A DNA stretch of 64,000 nucleotides from Streptomyces sp. H27-H5 (GCF_026627505.1 NZ_JAPNLK010000020.1:1-64000), one strand, 5' to 3'. Counted from the first letter of the stretch, positions 8,106 through 17,866 are shown. Translations and numbers: made by a program. The notes: generated by a model from the sequence alone, not told the origin.

Positions 8106-9080
8106 TCAGTCGGTGTGCGGTACGTCCTCCGAGTCGTCGCGGCGGACCTCGATGTGGTCGGCGGCGAGGTCGACCGCGACGCGGTGCTCCATGCCCAGCG
8201 CCTCCAGGAACTTGTACGGGAGTTGCACCCGCCCGGTGCGGTCCAGCATCACGTACTCGCGTTCGCTCACGGACTCCGCGCCGTGCTCGTCGGTGACGGT
8301 GCGGCGCAGCACCTCGCTGCTGGTGCGACCATCGCGGATGGCCACCGTGCGGCGGACCTCTCCCGCGACCATCGGGTCGTGCGTCACGATCACCACGGTC
8401 GCCCCCAGCTCCCGGTTCACGGTACGGAAGGCCTCGAAGATCGCGGCGCCGGTCTCGGAGTCCAGCTCGCCGGTCGGCTCGTCCGCCAACAGGACCGCCG
8501 GGTCGTTGGCCATGGCCACGGCGATGGCCACGCGCTGCTGCTGCCCGCCGGACAGGGCGCTCGGCCGCCGCCCGGCCAGGTCGCCGATCTCCAGGGCCGC
8601 CAACAGCTCGGTGACGCGCGCGGTCTGCCGCTTGCGGGCCGCGCGCCCGTTCCCGTCCTTCAGCTGCATCGGCAGTGCCACGTTCTGGGCGGCCGTGAGG
8701 AACGGCAGCAGGTTGCGGGCGGTCTGCTGCCAGACGAACCCCACGGTTTCGCGCCGGTAGCGCAGCCGCTCCCGCGCCGACATCTCCAGCAGGTCGTGGC
8801 CGCCCACGGTGGCCTTGCCCGCCGTCGGCACGTCCAGGCCCGCCAGGATGTTCAACAGCGTCGACTTCCCGCTGCCGGACGCGCCGACCAGCGCGATCAG
8901 GTCCCCGCGGGTCACGGTCAGCTCCAACCCCTGCAGGGCCTGCACCTCCACCCCGTCGGAGCTGAAGATGCGGACCAGCCGGTCGCAGACGATGGCGTGG
9001 GCCGGATCGTGACCGCGGGGCTCGGCGGCGGCCAGCGCCCTGCGGCGCAGCTCCTCGAAGGTGGGGGCTTCGGTGTTCAA
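8106..9080 (-). CDS. MacB/LolD-type ABC ATPase with AbrB-like C-terminal tail
   Basis: 324 residues. The ATPase core has Walker A GASGSGKST near residue 62, a Q-loop in VGFVWQQ, the signature LSGGQQQR near residue 170, Walker B VLLADEP and the switch His in VTHDP. The type goes with FtsX/MacB permeases that work on lipids, lipoproteins or peptides from the membrane. The last 45 residues contain LDRTGRVQLPYKFLEALGM, resembling a SpoVT/AbrB swapped-hairpin domain (the LDxxGRVxLP pattern). This is unusual for an ATPase and might bind DNA or act as a dimerisation clip. The TTG start overlaps the permease stop (TTGA), so it is last in a three-gene operon. Confidence 0.85.
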   Translation of the reverse strand: MNTEAPTFEELRRRALAAAEPRGHDPAHAIVCDRLVRIFSSDGVEVQALQGLELTVTRGDLIALVGASGSGKSTLLNILAGLDVPTAGKATVGGHDLLEMSARERLRYRRETVGFVWQQTARNLLPFLTAAQNVALPMQLKDGNGRAARKRQTARVTELLAALEIGDLAGRRPSALSGGQQQRVAIAVAMANDPAVLLADEPTGELDSETGAAIFEAFRTVNRELGATVVIVTHDPMVAGEVRRTVAIRDGRTSSEVLRRTVTDEHGAESVSEREYVMLDRTGRVQLPYKFLEALGMEHRVAVDLAADHIEVRRDDSEDVPHTD

Positions 9081-11791
9081 CGTCGGTCTCCCGCTCTCAA
9101 CTCGGTGGTGATCTGGCGCCGGCCGGACAGCGCCGCCTCGGCGAGCACGGTCAGGGCCACCAGCGCGGCCAGGCCCAGCGACTGCGCCAGCACGGGCCGG
9201 ACGAGGACGCCCAGCCCGGTGGGGACCGACGAGCCGACCAGCGTCGTCAGGTCCACCGCCGGACCCAGCAGGGCGACCGCGGCGACCGTGATCAGACCGC
9301 CGCCGAGCGCGGCGGTGACCGTCTGCGGCAGTGATTCGACGAGGATCAGCGCCACGCCCTGCCGGGGCCGCAGGCCCATGGTGCGCAGTCGGGCCAGCAG
9401 CGCGGCGCGTTCGGGCGTGGCCCGGGCCAGGGTGAGCAGCACGGCCAGCGACGCGAAGCCCGCCGCGCCGGCCAAGGAGGCCCAGAACATGCGGCTCGCG
9501 GACCGCTGGAGGGGGTCGTCGGCGAGCTTCGCGACGGTGGCGGCGCTCGTGCGGACGAGGTAGCGGTCGGCCGCCGGGCCGGCGTGGGTGCGGACCACCT
9601 CGCGCAGGGCCGCGTCGTCGATGCTTCCCACCGCGAGCCAGTGGGTGGGCGGGGCGCCCTTGGGGATCATGGCGGTGGCCGTGCCCGCGGGCAGCACGAT
9701 GACGCCCTTGCCGGAGCCTTGGAGGAGGGGCGTGCCGTCGATCCGGGCGACGGGTTTCGCGCGCAGTTCCTCACCGTTGGCGAACCGCACGCGGTGGGCC
9801 TCGCCGGCGACCTTCCCCACCAGGTCCTCGCTGAACAGTGCGGGGATGGCGTCGGGGGAGCCGCCGGCGAGCAGGGCGGGGTCGAACCGTCCGCGTCCGA
9901 CGGTCCGCGAGATCTCCGCGTAGGCCACCGGGTCGGCGACGATCACCGTGACCTTGACGGGCCCCCGGTCGGTGTCGAAGGCGAACGCGTCGATGTCCGC
10001 CCACAGGGTGAGGGAGGCCCGTACACCGGGCAGTTCGCCGGCCGCCTCCGTGAGGGCCTTCGGGACGGGCACTCCCGCGGGCGAGGCGACCTGGGCGTCG
10101 CCGCCCACGTCGAGCCGGGCCACCCGCGCCCGGGCGGCCTCCACGCCGGACAGCACGGTGGCCCCGAAGCCGCCGGTGGTGACGGCGAGCAGCAGCGCGA
10201 TCAGCGGCAGTACCGAGGGCCGTGCGCGATCCCCGGGACCGCGGGCCGCGCGGGTCGCCCCGAGGAAGCCCACCACGCCGCGCCGGCGACCCACCGCCCG
10301 TGCGAGCGCCCCGACGAGCGGCGGCTGGAGCCGGGCCAGCAGCAGCCCGCCCGAGAGCGCCAGCAGCAGCGGGGCTGCGACGAGCAGCGGGTCGACCCCC
10401 TGTCCGGCCGGGGCGACGCCTCGGTCACGGACCTCGAACACCGCCGCGCCGGTCGCGGCGACCACCAGCAGTTCCGCGACCAGTCGGCGGCGCGGGGCGG
10501 GCGGCCGCGGCGGCGACAGCAGCACGAACGCCCGTACGGGAAAGGCGGTCAGCAGCACGAGGGTGACGGCCGCCGCGGCGAGGAGGGCGGGCAGCAGGCG
10601 GGGAGTGGGCAGCAGCAGCACGGCGGTGGTCGTCGCGAGCGCCGCCGCGGGGAGCACCGGGACGGCGCCTTCCGCGAGCACCCGGCGGACGAGGGAGGAG
10701 CGTGAGCCACCCCGGGCGAGCAGCAGCCGCAACTCGGCGAGCCGCCGGTCGCCGCTCAGTCCGGCGGCGAGGAAGAACACCACGAGGGCGACGCCGACGA
10801 CTCCGGCGGGACCGATCGCGGCGAGCGGCGCGGCGGCCTGCCGCCGGGCCTCCGCCCTGGCGAGCAGCTCGGGCAGCCGCGAGGAGATCCGCAGGTCGGG
10901 CCGGCCCGATGCGAGGGTCAGATCGGTGGCGGTGGGTCCGGCCACGTACGAGGCGACGGCCTCCCGGACGGCGGGCAGCCGGTCGGCGCGCAGGATGTCG
11001 GTGTCCACCGGCAACCGCCAGAAGTGCTCGGCGCGTTCGCCCCAGGACGCCAGCCGGTCGGCGCCGTCGGCCCCGACCACGGCGGACGTCTGCCAGTACT
11101 GCTTGCGGGTGCCGTTGAGGCAGGCGCGGGCCGCGCACAGCAGGTCGGTCCAGAACGGGTCGGCCTGGTCGTTCACGCCGTACACGCCGACGATCTCGGC
11201 GCTGAGCGGCCCCGCGATACCGGGGTTGGGGTCAAGGACGGTGCCGACCTTCACGCCGAGGGTGTCGGCGACTCCCTGGGACACGGAGATCGGGATCGGC
11301 CCGTCCGGCGTGCCGCCGTCGGGCCAGCGGCCGGCGAGGAGTCGGGTGTGCGCGGAGAGGTCGCGCAGGTACAGCAGGTTCATCTGCGGCGGTACTTCGT
11401 AGGGGCTCGGCAGTCCCGGGTTCGTCAGGGTGCGCGGCTTGACCGCGCGGGTACCCGACACGGGGCCGTCGGGCGCCACCGCGAAGTCCCCGCCGGTGCG
11501 GGACAGCAGGAGGGACCGTACCGAGTCCGGCTCCTCGGGCGTGCGGGTACCGGGCCGGGCCTCCGCGGTGGCGAGCAGGCTCGTGAAGCCGGGCCCCTGG
11601 TCCCGCAGGAAGGACCGCAGGGCCTGGTCGGAGCCGCGGTCCAGGGCGCGCGGCAGACCGGCGGCGAGCAACACCGCGACGAACGCCAGGACGGCGCCCA
11701 GCAGGGTGGTCAGTGGCGCGGCCCGCAACCGGGTCCGCACCCACGGCGCGGGGCGGGTGTGCGGCGACGGCGCGGGGGCCGGGCTGGTCAC
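9077..11791 (-). CDS. FtsX/MacB-family ABC permease (second of pair)
   Basis: 904 residues. An N-terminal membrane segment near residues 20-45 (LLGAVLAFVAVLLAAGL) is followed by a large extracytoplasmic region, several middle helices, and a C-terminal FtsX-type core with three helices (MFWASLAGAAGFASLAVLLTLARA, a helix after GLRPRQGVALILVES, and a last one near VLAQSLGLAALVALTVLAEAAL). GTG at 11791 is the start because it overlaps the upstream permease stop (GTGA). Its size and its pairing with another large permease suggest a heterodimeric mechanotransmission-type transporter. Substrate unknown. Confidence 0.85.
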   Translation of the reverse strand: MTSPAPAPSPHTRPAPWVRTRLRAAPLTTLLGAVLAFVAVLLAAGLPRALDRGSDQALRSFLRDQGPGFTSLLATAEARPGTRTPEEPDSVRSLLLSRTGGDFAVAPDGPVSGTRAVKPRTLTNPGLPSPYEVPPQMNLLYLRDLSAHTRLLAGRWPDGGTPDGPIPISVSQGVADTLGVKVGTVLDPNPGIAGPLSAEIVGVYGVNDQADPFWTDLLCAARACLNGTRKQYWQTSAVVGADGADRLASWGERAEHFWRLPVDTDILRADRLPAVREAVASYVAGPTATDLTLASGRPDLRISSRLPELLARAEARRQAAAPLAAIGPAGVVGVALVVFFLAAGLSGDRRLAELRLLLARGGSRSSLVRRVLAEGAVPVLPAAALATTTAVLLLPTPRLLPALLAAAAVTLVLLTAFPVRAFVLLSPPRPPAPRRRLVAELLVVAATGAAVFEVRDRGVAPAGQGVDPLLVAAPLLLALSGGLLLARLQPPLVGALARAVGRRRGVVGFLGATRAARGPGDRARPSVLPLIALLLAVTTGGFGATVLSGVEAARARVARLDVGGDAQVASPAGVPVPKALTEAAGELPGVRASLTLWADIDAFAFDTDRGPVKVTVIVADPVAYAEISRTVGRGRFDPALLAGGSPDAIPALFSEDLVGKVAGEAHRVRFANGEELRAKPVARIDGTPLLQGSGKGVIVLPAGTATAMIPKGAPPTHWLAVGSIDDAALREVVRTHAGPAADRYLVRTSAATVAKLADDPLQRSASRMFWASLAGAAGFASLAVLLTLARATPERAALLARLRTMGLRPRQGVALILVESLPQTVTAALGGGLITVAAVALLGPAVDLTTLVGSSVPTGLGVLVRPVLAQSLGLAALVALTVLAEAALSGRRQITTELRAGDRR

Positions 11792-14700
11792 ATGTCCTCC
11801 ACGTGCCGCAGCCGGGCGGCTGCGCTCAGGGCGTTGCGGCCGCGGTGGCCGCCGAGCACGGTCGAGAGCAGCGGCACGGCGGCGATGCCCGCGACCAGCA
11901 GCAGCGTCGTGGTGACGGGCAGGTCCACCAGGACCTCCGGTACCGGCCGGCGCGCCCCCGGCGTCAGCACCACCAACGGCACGGTCAGGTGCACGATGGC
12001 GGCCCCCAGCACGAGGCCGACCCCCGCTCCGAGGGCGACCAGGACCCCGCTCTCGGCGGCCGCCGTCCGGGCCGGCGCCCGACGCGGCGCGCCCAGCGCC
12101 AGCAGCACGGCGAACTCCCCGGACCGTTCCCGCGCGTTCGCCGCGGCGGAGGCCGCGAAGCCGATCGCCGCCAGGACCGCGCAGGCCAGCGCGAGGGCGG
12201 CGAGCGCGGCCTGCGGTCCGGCGCTCAGCGGATCGTCGAGCAGTCCGGCGACGACCTCCTCGCGCAACCGCACCTCCTGGGCCCCCGCGCCCGCCCGCAG
12301 CGCCGCGGCGGCCCGGGCCGGCGCGGGGTCGTCGTCGGAGACGGCCGGCAGCCACCACTCGTCGGTCGGGGGGACCTGCTTGCCGCCCTGCGCGGCGAAC
12401 AGTCGGCCCAGCGTGGCCAGGTCCACGGCCACGGCCGTGTCGCCGACCACGGGCAACGTGTCCACCGCGGCGGTGATCCGGACCGGCAGCGAGTCGCTGC
12501 CCAGGGGCACGGGGACCAGGTCGCCGACATCGGCGCCGAGGGCACGGAGGTACGCGTGCGTGGCGATACCGGGGATCCCGGCGGCGGGCGGGCCGCCCGC
12601 GGTAGCGGAGATCTGGAGCGGGGCGGTCGTATCGCGCGGGTCCCGGTAGCGGATGCGTACCAACGCGTCGCCCCCGTACCGGAGTTCACCGGTCGCAGTC
12701 TCGTTCGTCGTGGTCGGGGCCGTCAGGTGCCAGGCCGGTGCGGCAGCCCGCACCGGGACGGCCGGGCCGTCCCGGGTGTCCGAGACGGCGACGCCGCGCA
12801 CCGTCACCTCCCCGCCGACCTGCCGGGGCGTGCCGTAGCGCCGGGCGTCGGGGGAGAACGTGATGACGAAGCCGACGATGCTCAGCGGGCCGGCGGCGGA
12901 TCCGATCGGGGCGTCGGCCAGGGCGTCGACGTTGACCGACACGGTGGTGTCGCCGTTCGAGGGGAGTTGCCGCATCGGCGCCCGGTACGTCAGCCCGTGC
13001 CGGTCGCGCAGCAGCACGCCGATCCCCGGGCTGCCGGGGTCGTCGGCGGCCTCCAGGGACACGTCGACGTCGATGCGCCTCGGCTGGCCGGGCAGGGTGA
13101 TCCCGTGCGCGGCGGGGGCGGACGGCGAGAGCGGTCCGAACAGTTCGCGCATCCCGCGGCCGTCCCGCAGGTCCTCCCGCAGCGGGACCCGCTCGGCGAC
13201 GGCGGGGGCGTCCAGCGCGACCAGGGTGCCGGCCCGCCCGCCGGGCAGGGAGTGTTCGCCGCGGATCACCGGGATCATCCGGTCGCCGCCCGGCAGCGCG
13301 GAGTACCGGCCGGCCCGCCCCATCGCGGACAGGTCGCTGCCGGAGATCCGCAGCCCTCCCGCGGTGACGAAGTCGGCCTGGTCGTGCTGGGAGTCGGTCC
13401 AGGCGGTGTGCTGCCCCAGCGCGAGGACCCCGCTGGAGACGGCGAGGACCAGCAGCAGCACGGGCCCCGTGGCCCGCCTGGGGCGGCGGGCCAACTGCCA
13501 GCCGACGAGCGCGGGGCCGAGGCCGCGGCCCCGCGCGGCGATCCGGCCGCCCAGCCGCGCGCCGAACGGCAGCAGCCGCAGGACCAGCACGGTGCCCGCG
13601 CACAGCGCGAGCGTCGGCGCCGCGACCAGCACCGGGTCCACGCCCAGGCCCCCGGCCCGCGCCGCGAGACCCTCGTCGCCGCTGTACCGGGCGAGTTGGA
13701 GGTAGGCGAGGACGGCGAGGACGACCAGCGCGAGGTCACCGCCGGCGCGGGCGGTGCCGGCCACGACGGCCTGCCGGGAACCGCTGCGGCGCAGCACGGC
13801 CGCGGCCGCCCCGCGGAGCACGACGGGCAGGCTGGTCAGCAGGACGCAGAACAGCGCGCAGCCCAGCGCCACCGGCCAGAGCATCCAGGTGCCGGCGGAG
13901 TCGAGGGACAGCCGGGACAGCGGCCCGAACCGGCCGGACAGGCGCAGCAGCGGCGGGGTGAGGAGCGGCGCGAGCACGGCGGCGGGAAGGGCGAGCAGCA
14001 GCGACTCGGCGACGGTGAGCATCCCGAGCCGGCGGCGGGAGGCGCCCCGGGCGGTCAACAGGACCCGCTCGGTCTCCTTGCGGTCCGTCATCAGATGGGC
14101 GACCAGCAGCAGGGCCGCGGTGGCGAGCACCGCGAGCTGGAGGGCCCCGACCAGCAGGGTGGAACGGGCGACCCGCTGCGCCGACGTCAACTCAACCAGA
14201 AGATCCGGCAGTTCGGTCTTGGCCTTGAGTCCGGCGGCGGCGAGAGGGGCACCGATCGAAGATCGTGGGTCGATGCGGGTCGCGGCGGCCCGGACCGCCT
14301 CGAGGTCCGAGGGTCCGGCCGCGGTGAAGTCCGCGGTCAGCAGGGCGGCCCGGCTGTCCTGCGGGAGCCCGCCCGCGGTGAAGGCGGAGTCGTCGCCGAG
14401 CAGGGGGCCGTACGTGGTGAACGCGCCGACCTGGAGTTCCCGGCCGCCGAGCGGGTCGAGCCGCCAGTACGGGGCGTCCGGCTCGGCCGCCCGGTAGACA
14501 CCGGTCACCCGGACCCTGAGCGGGCTCCCGCCGTAGCGGTCGTCGAGCCCGACCTCGGCGGGCAGCGCGCCGGCGGTCAACCCGAGCCGGTTCAACGCCG
14601 CCTGGGGCACGGCCACCTCGACGCGGGCGGAGGCGTTCGCGAGCGGCCGGGGCCACGTGCCGGACAGGAGTCGTACGCGATCCCGGTCGAGGGCCGCGAG

Positions 14701-15051
14701 CAGGGTCAGGTCCGCCTCCTTGCCGGGCGCCCGGGGTCCGGGAAGCCCGTAGGCGTGGCTGCGCGCCACGCTCCGCACGTCGACCGGCAGCCGGCCGAAC
14801 AGGGCGGTGGCGAAGGCGCGTACGGCCTTGTCGTCCTCGGCGCGGCCGCTCGTCGGATGCTCGCCCGTGACGGTCACCGCGGTGCGGGCCCGCCCCGGAC
14901 CGTGGATCGCCTGTCGCAGGCCGGCCTCGTCCACCCCTCGGGAGAAGGCGAGCAGGGCGCTGAGCGCGGTCGTCGCGATGAGTACGGTCAGCAGCACGGC
15001 GGCAGCGAGCGGCAGTCGCCCGCGCAGCCGGCGCACGACGAAGCCGATCAT
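11788..15051 (-). CDS. FtsX/MacB-family ABC permease (first of pair)
   Basis: 1087 residues. The N-terminal anchor runs from about residue 10 to 38 (RLPLAAAVLLTVLIATTALSAL), followed by a long extracytoplasmic domain, a block of helices in the middle and FtsX-like helices at the C-terminus (ALACAVLAAIGFAASAAANARERSGEFAVLLALG near residue 975). The start at 15051 is supported by GGGAGGAA eight bases upstream. It is the first gene of the three-gene minus-strand operon and is divergent from a second ATPase gene. The duplicated-core architecture matches other large actinobacterial FtsX permeases. Confidence 0.85.
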   Translation of the reverse strand: MIGFVVRRLRGRLPLAAAVLLTVLIATTALSALLAFSRGVDEAGLRQAIHGPGRARTAVTVTGEHPTSGRAEDDKAVRAFATALFGRLPVDVRSVARSHAYGLPGPRAPGKEADLTLLAALDRDRVRLLSGTWPRPLANASARVEVAVPQAALNRLGLTAGALPAEVGLDDRYGGSPLRVRVTGVYRAAEPDAPYWRLDPLGGRELQVGAFTTYGPLLGDDSAFTAGGLPQDSRAALLTADFTAAGPSDLEAVRAAATRIDPRSSIGAPLAAAGLKAKTELPDLLVELTSAQRVARSTLLVGALQLAVLATAALLLVAHLMTDRKETERVLLTARGASRRRLGMLTVAESLLLALPAAVLAPLLTPPLLRLSGRFGPLSRLSLDSAGTWMLWPVALGCALFCVLLTSLPVVLRGAAAAVLRRSGSRQAVVAGTARAGGDLALVVLAVLAYLQLARYSGDEGLAARAGGLGVDPVLVAAPTLALCAGTVLVLRLLPFGARLGGRIAARGRGLGPALVGWQLARRPRRATGPVLLLVLAVSSGVLALGQHTAWTDSQHDQADFVTAGGLRISGSDLSAMGRAGRYSALPGGDRMIPVIRGEHSLPGGRAGTLVALDAPAVAERVPLREDLRDGRGMRELFGPLSPSAPAAHGITLPGQPRRIDVDVSLEAADDPGSPGIGVLLRDRHGLTYRAPMRQLPSNGDTTVSVNVDALADAPIGSAAGPLSIVGFVITFSPDARRYGTPRQVGGEVTVRGVAVSDTRDGPAVPVRAAAPAWHLTAPTTTNETATGELRYGGDALVRIRYRDPRDTTAPLQISATAGGPPAAGIPGIATHAYLRALGADVGDLVPVPLGSDSLPVRITAAVDTLPVVGDTAVAVDLATLGRLFAAQGGKQVPPTDEWWLPAVSDDDPAPARAAAALRAGAGAQEVRLREEVVAGLLDDPLSAGPQAALAALALACAVLAAIGFAASAAANARERSGEFAVLLALGAPRRAPARTAAAESGVLVALGAGVGLVLGAAIVHLTVPLVVLTPGARRPVPEVLVDLPVTTTLLLVAGIAAVPLLSTVLGGHRGRNALSAAARLRHVEDM

Positions 15052-15121
15052 GTGCCTGTTCCTCCCCCGTCCGGACCACTGGCCCCGGATAGCGGACGAT
15101 GTTGTCAGATTCGATCGTGTA

Positions 15122-15172
15122 TCGGAAGGTACTTGCGCGAGGGATGTGACGGATGAGCAAATTCGGAAGGTA
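15122..15172. promoter_or_regulatory. direct repeat in the divergent ABC promoter
   Basis: TCGGAAGGTA occurs at 15122-15131 and again at 15163-15172, 41 bp apart (about four helical turns), inside the AT-richer 15052-15275 gap between the permease operon and the divergent ATPase gene. The placement suggests one regulator acting on both promoters, but no regulator gene is adjacent. Confidence 0.45.
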
Positions 15173-15275
15173 GTCGAAACGCGGCCGCCGGAAGCAGTCG
15201 CGCGCAGCTGAACGGCCATGACCCGGGCGGCGCCCACGGGCGAGCCCGGCCGGCCGAACCGAGGGGGATCCCACC

Positions 15276-16013
15276 ATGACGCAGGACCAGGTCGACACCG
15301 CGGCACCCATGGTGGTGGTGCGTGACCTCCGGCGGAGCTTCGGAAGCGGTCAACAGGCCGTACACGCCCTGCGCGGCGTCACGTTCGACATCCGCAGAGG
15401 CGAACTGACCGCGCTCAAAGGCCGATCCGGATCCGGCAAGACGACCCTGCTGAACCTCGTCGGCGGACTGGACGCCCCGAGCGGCGGCAGCGTCGTCATC
15501 GACGGAACCGACCTGGCCACACTGGACGAGCCCGGGCGGCTCGCCCTGCGCCGCGACCGGATCGGCTTCGTCTTCCAGTCCTTCGGACTGATCCCGGTCC
15601 TGACCGCCGCCGAGAACATCGGCATCCCGATGCGGATGCGAAAGGTCCCGGCCCGGCAGCGCGAGGAACGCGTCCGCACCCTGCTGGCCCTGGTCGGGCT
15701 CTCCGACCACGCGGCGCAGCGCCCCGGCGAACTCTCCGGCGGCCAGCAGCAGCGCGTGGCCGTGGCCCGGGCGCTGGCCAACGAGCCCGCCCTGATCATC
15801 GCGGACGAGCCCACCGGCCAGCTGGACTCCGAGACGGGCCGCTCGATCATGGAACTGCTGCGCGCGGTGGTGCGTGGCGAGGGCGTCACCGCCCTCGTCG
15901 CCACCCACGACCCGGCCCTGGTGGAACTCGCGGACCGGGTGGTGGAACTGCACGACGGCCGAGTCGCCGAGCCCGATCCCGATGCCGCGACCGCGCGCAC
16001 GGCGCGGGCGTAG
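15276..16013 (+). CDS. MacB/LolD-type ABC transporter ATPase
   Basis: 245 residues, a single ATPase domain of normal length. Walker A is KGRSGSGKTT near residue 50, the Q-loop is in IGFVFQSFG, the signature is LSGGQQQR near residue 150, Walker B is ALIIADEP and the switch His is in VATHDP. A ribosome site (GAGGG) precedes the ATG. It is divergent from the permease operon, which already has its own ATPase, so either the two ATPases form a heterodimer or this one serves another permease. Confidence 0.88.
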   Translation: MTQDQVDTAAPMVVVRDLRRSFGSGQQAVHALRGVTFDIRRGELTALKGRSGSGKTTLLNLVGGLDAPSGGSVVIDGTDLATLDEPGRLALRRDRIGFVFQSFGLIPVLTAAENIGIPMRMRKVPARQREERVRTLLALVGLSDHAAQRPGELSGGQQQRVAVARALANEPALIIADEPTGQLDSETGRSIMELLRAVVRGEGVTALVATHDPALVELADRVVELHDGRVAEPDPDAATARTARA

Positions 16014-16041
16014 GGTCGGCCGCGCATCCGGCCCGCGCGGG

Positions 16042-17004
16042 TCACCACGCCTCGGCGGGCGCCCCGCGAAAGGAGGAGCGGTAGGCCTGCGGGGTGATCC
16101 CCGCGACCCGCTTGAACCGCTCCCGGAACGCGGTCGGTGAGCCGAACCCGGCCTGCGCGGCGATGCGCTCGACGCCGTACTCGGTGGTCTCCAGCAGGAA
16201 CTGGGCCCGACGGACCCGGGCGCGCAGCAGCCACTGCAAGGGCGTGGTGCCCGTCTGCTCCCGGAACCGGCGACTGAAGGTGCGCTCGCTCATGCCGGTC
16301 CGGGCGGCCATGGCGGCCAGGGTGAGGTCCCCGCCCAGGTTGTCCTCGATCCAGGCGAGCGCCGGCTCCAACAGCGACCCGCGGGGCACGGGAGGCTGGG
16401 CGTGCACGATGAACTGGGCCTGCCCGCCCTCCCGTTCCAGCGGCATCACCGACAGCCGCGCGGCGTCCGCCGCGACCGCCGACCCGAAGTCCCGCCGGAT
16501 CATGTGCAGGCACAGGTCCAGCCCGGCCGCCGCCCCCGCCGAGGTGAGCAACTGCCCGTTGTCGACGTAGAGCACGTCGGGGCGTACGTCGACCAGCGGG
16601 AACTCCTCGGCCAGTCGCGCGGCCGCGATCCAGTGGGTCGTCGCTCCCAGCCCGTCCAGCAGCCCGGTCGCGGCGAGGACGAACGCGCCCGCGCAGATCG
16701 AGGCGATCCGGGTCCCGGCCGCCGCGGCGGAGCGCAACGCCTCCAGTACCGCCGGGTCGGGCGGCGGGGCGTCCTCCGCGCAGCCGGGCACGACGATGGT
16801 GTCAGCGTCGGCCAGGGCGTCCAGTCCGTACGGGGCACGGATCGTGAACGCGTTGCTCGCGGTCACCTCGCCACCGGTTCCGCACACCCGGACGCGGTAG
16901 GGGAGCCGTCCGTCGGCCAGTCGGGCCCGCCCGAACGCCTCGACGGGGGTCGCGATGTCGAAGGCCACCACATGGTCCAGCGCGAGGACCGCCACGGTAT
17001 GCAT
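16042..17004 (-). CDS. GlxA-family AraC regulator (DJ-1 domain plus HTH)
   Basis: 320 residues. The N-terminal DJ-1/PfpI-like domain (about 1-185) has the nucleophile-elbow sequence ASICAGAFVLAATGLLDG near residue 105. The C-terminal AraC domain (about 215-315) contains two helix-turn-helix units, MAARTGMSERTFSRRFREQTG and IAAQAGFGSPTAFRERFKR. Such proteins bind DNA through the tail and probably a small ligand through the DJ-1 part. It is divergent from another DJ-1 gene across a 190-base gap, so that gene is its likely target. Confidence 0.9.
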   Translation of the reverse strand: MHTVAVLALDHVVAFDIATPVEAFGRARLADGRLPYRVRVCGTGGEVTASNAFTIRAPYGLDALADADTIVVPGCAEDAPPPDPAVLEALRSAAAAGTRIASICAGAFVLAATGLLDGLGATTHWIAAARLAEEFPLVDVRPDVLYVDNGQLLTSAGAAAGLDLCLHMIRRDFGSAVAADAARLSVMPLEREGGQAQFIVHAQPPVPRGSLLEPALAWIEDNLGGDLTLAAMAARTGMSERTFSRRFREQTGTTPLQWLLRARVRRAQFLLETTEYGVERIAAQAGFGSPTAFRERFKRVAGITPQAYRSSFRGAPAEAW

Positions 17005-17194
17005 GCGCTTCAGAGTAGGTCAGTTCCCGCCATGCCCGAACAGGCAGGTCACAGGTGTGTGGCGGAGGGGAGAGCCGGTGGAGGCGCCGGCGGGAATCCG
17101 TTGCCCTTTGTCGTTCCAGCCCATGGGAGGCGGCGCCCGAGCCGCCTAGCGTGGGTCGCGCACCCACCCCCTGAAGCGAAAGAGGCACGCGGAC

Positions 17195-17866
17195 ATGCAC
17201 GTTCAGTTCGTCCTGTTCGACGGATTCGACCCCCTTGACGTCATCGCCCCCTACGAGGTCGCGCACGCGGCCGGGACACTCGGTGGCGGCGCCGTGACCG
17301 TCGAGCTGGTGAGCGCCGAAGGGCCCAGGGAGGTGCCCGCCGGTCTCCCGAACGTGTCCCTGCGGGCCGTCGCCGTCCTGGACCCGGCGCGCGCCGACGT
17401 GATCGTGCTGCCCGGCGCGGTCGGCGACCTGCCCACCGAGAGGGAGATCACCGAGGAGGAGCGGGCGCGCACCATCCCCGCGATCCTGGCCCGCACCCTG
17501 GAGACCGAGCTGCCGCGGCTGGTCAAGGAGGCGCTCGACCGGGAGGACACCGTCGTCGCCACGGTCTGCGGCGGCTCGATGATCCTGGCCACGGCCGGGC
17601 TGATCGGGGGACGCCACGCCACCGGTCACCCCATGGGCCGCGTCGTCCTCGAGACCGCGGGTGTCCACGCCGTCGACGCCCGGGTCGTGGACGACGGGGA
17701 CCTCGTCACGGGCGCCGGGGTGACCTCCGGTCTGGACCTCGCCCTGTACCTCGTCGAGCGGGAGGTCGGCTCCCGGGTCGCCCACGCCGTGGAGGAGCTC
17801 TTCGCCCACGAGCGCCGGGGCACCGTCTGGACCGCCACGGGCGCCGAGCCCACCGTCGCGCGGTGA
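17195..17866 (+). CDS. DJ-1/PfpI-family protein
   Basis: 223 residues, one DJ-1/PfpI domain. It has an N-terminal strand HVQFVLFDGFDPLDVIAPYE, an acidic residue in the usual Glu position and the nucleophile region VVATVCGGSMILATAGLIGG with Cys near residue 125, followed by a conserved ATGHP segment. The arrangement resembles isonitrile hydratase-like members, but specificity is not determined. It heads a three-gene run with two small membrane-protein genes and is divergent from a GlxA regulator that probably controls it. Confidence 0.85.
   Translation: MHVQFVLFDGFDPLDVIAPYEVAHAAGTLGGGAVTVELVSAEGPREVPAGLPNVSLRAVAVLDPARADVIVLPGAVGDLPTEREITEEERARTIPAILARTLETELPRLVKEALDREDTVVATVCGGSMILATAGLIGGRHATGHPMGRVVLETAGVHAVDARVVDDGDLVTGAGVTSGLDLALYLVEREVGSRVAHAVEELFAHERRGTVWTATGAEPTVAR

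Noticed and set aside
11713..15156. 1147-codon frame antisense to the FtsX permease
   Set aside because: Gln/Gly/Arg-rich shadow with no family signature; the permease on the minus strand has clear helices and a ribosome site.
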